Part shown: piece by piece, positions 7,739-10,579 of the stretch | Layout of the letters: each line of letters begins with the position of its first letter | Numbering within the stretch: the stretch's first letter is position 1 | From: an uncultured Clostridia bacterium | GTDB lineage: Bacteria > Bacillota > Clostridia > Saccharofermentanales > Saccharofermentanaceae | Assembly (NCBI GenBank): GCA_946405115.1 | Contig: CAMJGB010000053.1 | Span: forward strand, 1 to 10,579 | Direction: 5' to 3' | DNA length: 10,579 nt | Notes under the pieces: generated by a model | The model's database searches: none | The model's input: only the letters and a program-made list of their open reading frames with translations | Told to the model about the DNA's origin: nothing | Program-made: the position numbers and the translations under genes

Positions 7739-8599
7739 TCAGTCTCCCTTAATTCTTATCCAGTCTTTACAGTATACACTGCCGTTATCGTATCCGTTAA
7801 GGAGCGTAGTCGGGCAGCACACGGTCTTATCCTTGTTGTCGTTAAGCCATGCGCCCCACCAGCTGAATGTGCTGTTCGCGATTATGTTGTGCTTACACTT
7901 GCTCATGAGGTACATGTCAAGGTAAGACTTATCTCCCGTGTTTCCTTCCACGGGCACGATATTATCGATTCCAAGCTGCTCTGCTGCAGCCTTTACGTCA
8001 TTCGAGAACAGGAAGAATGTGGGGTTCTCCACCTTCTCCTTTATAAGTTCTACCGCTCTTTGGTAGTAAGCGGGAGTGCAGATGTTTCCGTAAAGATCGG
8101 AGAGGTTAAGATAGTCTCCGAGACGCATATGGATCGATACGGAATTCGCGCTCTCGATCTTCTCCCTCATCTCGTTGATGTAAGGAGTATCCGTATTGGT
8201 AAACTTAATGGTCTCTCTTACAATCGCTTCCGAATTAGGCATGTACTGCTCGCCGAGGAAGCATCCTCCCATGACGCTTCCCTTCTTTACCTCAAGAAGC
8301 TCGGGAGTAAACTTGTAGTCCTTTTCGAAGTATGTGGGACCTACCAGAAGCCTTCTAATGTACCTGTTAATGCCGCCTTCCTTGCCATAGTACTCGTACA
8401 TGGAAGGGCATCTGTCTACGCTTAAGCCAAGCAAAGGAAGCTCGAGCTTTCTTGTGTCGACGCCCTTTGTCTTGGGCTGTGCGTCGCCGTACCAGCTTAA
8501 GTCGGCATATGTCTTAAAGCCGCGGGCCTTGTACTCGCTGTAGAGCCCGTACTGGGCAAGCTGGTTTCCGAGTCCGCCTGTAAACTGAACTATGATCAT
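7739..8599 (-). CDS. Glycosyltransferase family 11, alpha-1,2-fucosyltransferase-like
   Basis: A 286-residue enzyme with the three GT11 landmarks: GGLGNQ (8-13) directly after the first strand, HMRLGDY (157-163) matching the HxRxGDY motif shared by alpha-1,2- and alpha-1,6-fucosyltransferases for binding GDP-fucose, and NSTFSWWGAWL (242-252). Length matches bacterial members (about 280-300). No signal peptide or membrane helix is apparent, so it acts in the cytoplasm or at the inner membrane face. Family members usually move L-fucose from GDP-fucose to O2 of galactose; the acceptor here is an inference. ATG at 8599 overlaps the stop of the GT2 gene in an ATGA, with AAAGGAG 7 bases upstream. 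The GDP-fucose synthase gene two genes further on in the same run supports a fucosyl donor. Family call is strong; linkage and acceptor are less sure. Confidence 0.92.
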   Translation of the reverse strand: MIIVQFTGGLGNQLAQYGLYSEYKARGFKTYADLSWYGDAQPKTKGVDTRKLELPLLGLSVDRCPSMYEYYGKEGGINRYIRRLLVGPTYFEKDYKFTPELLEVKKGSVMGGCFLGEQYMPNSEAIVRETIKFTNTDTPYINEMREKIESANSVSIHMRLGDYLNLSDLYGNICTPAYYQRAVELIKEKVENPTFFLFSNDVKAAAEQLGIDNIVPVEGNTGDKSYLDMYLMSKCKHNIIANSTFSWWGAWLNDNKDKTVCCPTTLLNGYDNGSVYCKDWIRIKGD

Positions 8600-9579
8600 G
8601 AGGCAGCTCCTTTATGTTTGTAGTAAATCTTTTTCATAAGTCCCGGGCAAAGCTTACAGGCTGCAACCGTAACGGAGTAAACCGTACGCGCCTTGAACGT
8701 GCCCTTGCATGAAGCACGAAGGCTTTTCTCGTGTGATCTTAAGTAATCCCTGTCCTTAATGCCCTTAATCTCCATGCTCGCGAGAGCCTTCGAGAAATCC
8801 TGGTACTTATAAATTCTGAACGCTTCCTTCTCAAGGAACATCGGGCTGTAATACGGGTCCTTATAAAGGTAATCGTAAAGCTCAATGTGCATGGGAACAA
8901 AGTTCATCGTGCTGTCCTGACCCTCGTGCCGTCTTGTAAGCATGAGGCACTTATTCAAGGAAGCAACACCGTAGCCATAGCGCTCGATATCCATGAGAAG
9001 CTTGATGTCACAGCAGGGTCCTACGGCAGGATCGAAGATAAGCTCGTGCTTCTCCAAGATCTCTCTTCTGTACATGATCGAGGGGCAGCAAGTATTTGTG
9101 CCTTCCCCGAAGTACGCATCGAAAAGCTCCCTTCCCTTATAGATCTTGTACTCGCCCTCATACGTTGCCTTGGAATCAATGACAGTACCGTCTGTAAGGA
9201 AATCCGACGTAAGGCAGGAAACGCAACCTGCATCGGGATGAGCTTCAAGGAAGTTATACTCCTCCTCAAGCATTCCGGGACACATCTTATCGTCATCGTG
9301 GAAAAGGACGATGTAGTCGCCCTTACCCATCTTAATAGCTGAATTAATGTTGTTAATGCCTCCGATGTTCTCGGGGTGCTTAACGTATGAAAGTCTCGGG
9401 TCAGTAAAGCTGTCCACCACGTCCTTCGTGTTATCGGTGGAGCAGTTATCCACAACAGTTAAAGTAAAGTCTTTAAACGAAGACGCGAGGACACTTTCAA
9501 TGCTCTCGCGAAGGTAATTTGCTCTGTTATATGTGAGGATGAATACCTCTAACGTATGTGCGTTATCAGTTGAACTCAT
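8596..9579 (-). CDS. Glycosyltransferase family 2 (GT-A fold)
   Basis: A 327-residue inverting glycosyltransferase with the standard GT2 N-terminal domain: [14 protein letters not shown] (10-23), the nucleotide-binding [11 protein letters not shown] (41-51, D44 expected to touch the base), [13 protein letters not shown] (70-82) and the DxD-type metal site HDDD (94-97). A second conserved region lies around [16 protein letters not shown] (187-202) and RRHEGQDS (216-223), where the catalytic base of this family usually lies. The last 80 residues are basic and helical, without a clear membrane anchor. It would add a sugar to the repeat unit at the inner membrane face; donor unknown. It overlaps the aminotransferase gene by 14 bases and the GT11 gene by 4. 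No good ribosome binding site precedes the ATG at 9579, so initiation may depend on coupling to the upstream gene. No other in-frame start before the conserved core is available. Confidence 0.9.
   Translation of the reverse strand: MSSTDNAHTLEVFILTYNRANYLRESIESVLASSFKDFTLTVVDNCSTDNTKDVVDSFTDPRLSYVKHPENIGGINNINSAIKMGKGDYIVLFHDDDKMCPGMLEEEYNFLEAHPDAGCVSCLTSDFLTDGTVIDSKATYEGEYKIYKGRELFDAYFGEGTNTCCPSIMYRREILEKHELIFDPAVGPCCDIKLLMDIERYGYGVASLNKCLMLTRRHEGQDSTMNFVPMHIELYDYLYKDPYYSPMFLEKEAFRIYKYQDFSKALASMEIKGIKDRDYLRSHEKSLRASCKGTFKARTVYSVTVAACKLCPGLMKKIYYKHKGAAS
8607..8613 (-). promoter_or_regulatory. Ribosome binding site of the GT11 gene
   Basis: AAAGGAG on the minus strand with a 7-base spacer to the ATG at 8599 is the best-matched site in the window. 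It lies within the end of the GT2 gene and supports the ATGA start-stop overlap. Confidence 0.7.
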
Positions 9580-10579
9580 TGATCTTGTCTATTACGTAAT
9601 CAATCTCTTCATCCGTCATGCCGTAATACAAAGGCAGTGACAATTCAGTTCTGCTGATAAGTTCCGCAAGAGGGAAATCGCCCTCCTTAAACCCGAGATC
9701 GCTATATGCACCCTGAAGATGCATCGGGATGGGATAGTGCTTGTTAGTGCCGATTCCTGCTTCCTTGAGGAAAGCTTCGAGTTCGTCTCTTCTTTCGCAT
9801 CTTACGGCGAAGATATGCCATACAGGATTCGCATAATCAGCTACAAAAGGAAGGATTATCTCAGGGTTCTTAATGCCCTCAAGATACCTTGCGGCTATCC
9901 TTCTTCTGTCAACGTTAACCTTATCCAAAGAAGGAAGCTTAGCTGACAGGAATGCAGCCTGCATCTCATCAAGTCTGCTGTTATTTCCCTTATAAATGTG
10001 ATGGTACTTATAGTCGGAACCGTAGTTGCCGTAAGCTCTGATCTTGTCTGCTACGTCCTTGTCAGAAGTGACCGTAGCACCCGCATCACCCAATGCACCG
10101 AGGTTCTTTCCGGGATAGAAAGAGAATCCAGAAGCGATACCGAATGTACCGATCTTTCTTCCCTTGTAAGTAGCACCGTGTGCCTGTGCACAGTCCTCGA
10201 TAACAAAAAGACCGTGTGCATCTGCGATCTTCATGATGGGATCCATGTCACAGGGCTGACCGTAAAGATGAACCGGCATTATGGCCTTGGTCTTGTCCGT
10301 AACAGCCTTCTCGATGAGCTCGGGATTGATGTTATATGTCTTAATATCAGGCTCTACGAATACAACCTTCGCGCCTGCATAAGTTACTGCCAAAGCGGTA
10401 GCGATATATGTGTTGGAAGGAACGATAACCTCATCGCCTTCGCCTATGCCTAATGCCTTTAATGCGAGCACAAGAGCATCAAGTCCGTTGCCGCAGCCGA
10501 CACAGTAAGGCATTCCGATGTACTCGGCAAAAGCCTTCTCGAACTTCTCATCTTCCTGTCCTTCGATGTACCAGGAGTT
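9566..10579 (-). CDS. DegT/DnrJ/EryC1/StrS-family sugar aminotransferase (5' end cut by window edge)
   Basis: PLP-dependent aminotransferase acting on a keto-deoxy nucleotide sugar. The frame stays open past the ATG at 10513 to the right edge, and the added residues ([21 protein letters not shown]) are typical family sequence, so 10513 is internal. 337 residues are visible, lacking perhaps 30 at the N-terminus. Counting from the edge, GNGLDAL is at 30-36, [11 protein letters not shown] at 126-136 (D129 pairs with the PLP ring nitrogen) and [16 protein letters not shown] at 153-168, where K158 is the expected Schiff-base lysine. [18 protein letters not shown] (198-215) is also diagnostic. The [12 protein letters not shown] form resembles 3-aminotransferases such as FdtB and QdtB, which make dTDP-3-amino-3,6-dideoxyhexoses, but no FdtA-type isomerase or RmlA/RmlB is in view, so the substrate is open. 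It overlaps the GT2 gene by 14 bases. Family is certain; the specific product is not. Confidence 0.93.
   Translation of the reverse strand, partial: NSWYIEGQEDEKFEKAFAEYIGMPYCVGCGNGLDALVLALKALGIGEGDEVIVPSNTYIATALAVTYAGAKVVFVEPDIKTYNINPELIEKAVTDKTKAIMPVHLYGQPCDMDPIMKIADAHGLFVIEDCAQAHGATYKGRKIGTFGIASGFSFYPGKNLGALGDAGATVTSDKDVADKIRAYGNYGSDYKYHHIYKGNNSRLDEMQAAFLSAKLPSLDKVNVDRRRIAARYLEGIKNPEIILPFVADYANPVWHIFAVRCERRDELEAFLKEAGIGTNKHYPIPMHLQGAYSDLGFKEGDFPLAELISRTELSLPLYYGMTDEEIDYVIDKINEFN

Noticed and set aside
7631..8425. Plus-strand open frame (264 codons) opposite the epimerase and GT11 genes
   Set aside because: It also spans two real genes and their ribosome binding site, with no domain similarity; a shadow.
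1..10579. CRISPR arrays, tRNA or rRNA genes, insertion sequences, phage genes
   Set aside because: No direct-repeat array, no tRNA-like cloverleaf and no transposase or integrase frame was seen; gaps between genes are 34 bases or less.

Overview
The window is almost entirely coding and holds the distal part of a surface-polysaccharide (capsule, exopolysaccharide or O-antigen-like) biosynthesis locus. Nine tightly packed genes run on the minus strand, from the right edge down to about position 1263. One further membrane-protein gene runs on the plus strand from the left edge and converges on them. No RNA gene, insertion sequence, CRISPR array or phage gene was seen. The longest non-coding gap is 34 bases, so no intergenic stretch needs separate description.

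Organism: moderate GC content (mid 40s per cent by eye), strong AGGAG/AAGGGA-type ribosome binding sites, a Leu/Lys codon style rich in CTT, TTA and AAG, and the protein flavour (PST-type flippase, DUF2142-type membrane proteins) suggest an anaerobic Gram-positive of the Clostridia, perhaps from gut or rumen. This is an inference; no taxonomic marker gene is present.

Layout in the direction of minus-strand transcription: (1) 10579-9566, DegT/DnrJ/EryC1-type sugar aminotransferase, cut by the right edge; (2) 9579-8596, GT2 glycosyltransferase; (3) 8599-7739, GT11 alpha-1,2-fucosyltransferase-like enzyme; (4) 7734-6829, NAD-dependent sugar-nucleotide epimerase/dehydratase; (5) 6794-6387, small stand-alone cupin related to the C-terminal domain of type II phosphomannose isomerases; (6) 6368-5424, GDP-L-fucose synthase; (7) 5413-4160, GT4 glycosyltransferase; (8) 4158-2617, Wzx-like flippase; (9) 2630-1263, polytopic GT-C/DUF2142-like membrane protein. 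Plus strand, 1-1259: a second DUF2142-like membrane protein, cut by the left edge.

How they fit together (inference from families): GDP-L-fucose is made with the fucose synthase, though its partner GDP-mannose 4,6-dehydratase is not in the window. The aminotransferase and the epimerase supply further nucleotide sugars, one probably a 3- or 4-amino deoxy sugar. The GT2, GT4 and GT11 enzymes assemble a fucosylated repeat unit on undecaprenyl phosphate at the inner face of the membrane, and the flippase moves it outward. The two GT-C-like membrane proteins may polymerise or decorate the chain outside. Spacings between minus-strand genes run from a 14-base overlap to a 34-base gap, so they are probably one transcript with translational coupling. 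Nothing here is a clear new system. The points most worth a second look are the stand-alone cupin, the pair of convergent DUF2142-like proteins, the predicted host-like alpha-1,2-fucosylation and a marked excess of the hexamer CTTAAG.
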